The translations under genes and the position numbers were made by a program. DNA of 6,386 bases from Ignavibacteria bacterium (GTDB taxonomy: Bacteria > Bacteroidota > Ignavibacteria > Kapaibacteriales > UBA4661): contig JAAFHM010000281.1 in the NCBI GenBank assembly GCA_013298375.1, positions 1 through 6,386 of the forward strand, given 5' to 3'. Positions within the stretch are counted from its first letter, which is position 1, and each line of letters opens with the position of its first letter. Shown here in pieces: positions 5,326 to 6,386 of the stretch. Under the pieces are notes generated by a model. The model made no database searches, had not been told where the DNA came from, and saw only the letters and a program-made list of their open reading frames with translations.

Positions 5326-6386
5326 ATGACTTCACGCAACATCCGACAAACGTTCCTCGATTTTTTTGCTTCCAAGCAGCATCGTATCGTCCCGTCCGCA
5401 CCTGTTGTGCCGCACGGCGACCCAACCCTGCTTTTCACTAATGCAGGTATGAACCAATTCAAAGACGTGTTTCTCAGCACGGGCAAACGCGAGTATTCAC
5501 GCGCTGCCGACACGCAGAAATGTATTCGCGTCTCCGGCAAACACAACGACCTTGAAGAAGTCGGCTACGACACCTATCACCACACTTTTTTCGAGATGTT
5601 GGGGAACTGGAGTTTTGGCGATTACTACAAAGCTGAAGCCATTGACTGGGCTTGGGAACTGCTCGTCGGCATCTGGAAGCTCGATCCCAAGCGGCTTCAC
5701 GCCACTGTCTATAAAACCGACGACGAAGCCGCCAAACTCTGGGAACGCTATCTGCCCAAAGAGCGTATTCACTACTTCGCAGAAAAAGATAATTTCTGGG
5801 AAATGGGCGAAACCGGACCCTGCGGACCGTGTAGCGAAGTGCATTACGACCGCACACCCGATTTTTCGGGCGGACCGCTCGTCAATGCTGGTGTTCCTGA
5901 AGTAATTGAAGTGTGGAATTTGGTCTTTATTCAGTACAATCGTAAGGCAGACGGTTCGCTCGAAGAACTTCCCGCAAAGCACGTGGATACGGGCATGGGA
6001 TTTGAGCGGATTTGCGCTGTGGTGAACGGCAAAGACTCCAACTACGACACCGACGTATTTACGCCGCTTCTGGACGCGATTGCGACGATGAGCAAACGCG
6101 AGTACCGAGGCGCACTCGACGACAAAGATTCAATCGCCATGCGTGTTATGGCTGACCACATTCGGACGGTCAGTTTTTCGATTGCCGATGGCGCATTGCC
6201 AAGCAACGAAGGGCGTGGTTACGTGCTTCGCAGAATTTTACGCCGTGCGTCGCGCTATTCTCGTAATTTGGGTTTCCGCGAACCCGTTTTATACAAGCTC
6301 GTTCAAACGCTCGCTGATACGATGGGCGATGTGTTTCCTGAAATTAAGGAGCAGCAAAAAACCGTTGAGCGCGTCGTGAAAGCGGA
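5326..6386 (+). CDS. alaS: Alanine--tRNA ligase (AlaRS), N-terminal part, runs off right edge
   Basis: This is the first 353 codons of alanyl-tRNA synthetase, which attaches alanine to tRNA-Ala in the cytoplasm; the full protein is normally about 870-880 residues. The class II catalytic core is complete in the window: motif 1 region LLFTNAGMNQFKD (35-47), motif 2 region CIRVSGKHNDLEEVG (66-80) with HHTFFEMLGNWSFGDY (85-100), the ATP/Ala pocket GETGPCGPCSEVHYD (161-175), VWNLVFIQYNR (196-206), and motif 3 DTGMGFERI (221-229). The tRNA-recognition helices begin at ADHIRTVSFSIADGALPSNEGRGYVLRRILRRA (276-308), cited here by position. The editing and C-Ala domains lie beyond the edge. The start gives the usual MTSRNIRQTFLDFF N-terminus; no Shine-Dalgarno is seen. 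Codon use is more G+C rich (hand counts of 50-63% in sample lines) than in the cluster upstream. No damage is visible. Confidence 0.97.
   Translation, partial: MTSRNIRQTFLDFFASKQHRIVPSAPVVPHGDPTLLFTNAGMNQFKDVFLSTGKREYSRAADTQKCIRVSGKHNDLEEVGYDTYHHTFFEMLGNWSFGDYYKAEAIDWAWELLVGIWKLDPKRLHATVYKTDDEAAKLWERYLPKERIHYFAEKDNFWEMGETGPCGPCSEVHYDRTPDFSGGPLVNAGVPEVIEVWNLVFIQYNRKADGSLEELPAKHVDTGMGFERICAVVNGKDSNYDTDVFTPLLDAIATMSKREYRGALDDKDSIAMRVMADHIRTVSFSIADGALPSNEGRGYVLRRILRRASRYSRNLGFREPVLYKLVQTLADTMGDVFPEIKEQQKTVERVVKA

Noticed and set aside
5497..5982. A 161-codon minus-strand frame within alaS
   Set aside because: The plus strand here encodes the unmistakable AlaRS catalytic core; the opposite frame is a shadow of its codon pattern.

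Overview
The window comes from the chromosome of a bacterium that looks like a member of the Bacteroidota/Chlorobiota (FCB) group. This rests on four things: an alaS product of that general type, a secreted Asp-box beta-propeller protein running into what looks like an IPT/TIG domain, several genes with A-rich or C-rich leaders and no Shine-Dalgarno sequence, and two TAnnTTTG-type -10 motifs upstream of one operon. The assignment is inference; no marker here fixes the phylum.

Layout. Positions 1-1101 (minus strand) hold the 5' part of a secreted, probably seven-bladed beta-propeller protein that runs off the left edge. Positions 1102-1434 are a divergent intergenic region with a small dyad and possible promoter motifs. 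From 1435 onward everything reads on the plus strand with short gaps or overlaps: two tandem paralogues of an uncharacterised PD-(D/E)XK-like family (1435-2058, 2097-2723), a DinB-like metal-binding helical protein (2730-3212), a Phd/YefM-type antitoxin overlapping a VapC-type PIN toxin (3225-3482, 3479-3862), a two-gene unit of unknown function (3905-4885, 4898-5269), and the first 353 codons of alaS (5326 to the right edge).

How it fits together. The block 1435-5269 looks like a small accessory cluster set between a surface/secreted protein gene and the core gene alaS. Its first genes are visibly more A+T rich than alaS in hand-counted samples. It contains a toxin-antitoxin pair, a nuclease-fold tandem duplication and a conserved-looking unknown gene pair. 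I see no convincing terminator inside it, so alaS may receive read-through transcription. Whether the block works as one system (for example in defence) is not shown by the sequence. The best candidates for undescribed biology are the PD-(D/E)XK-like paralogue pair and the NWD..GA / HALIxG gene pair.
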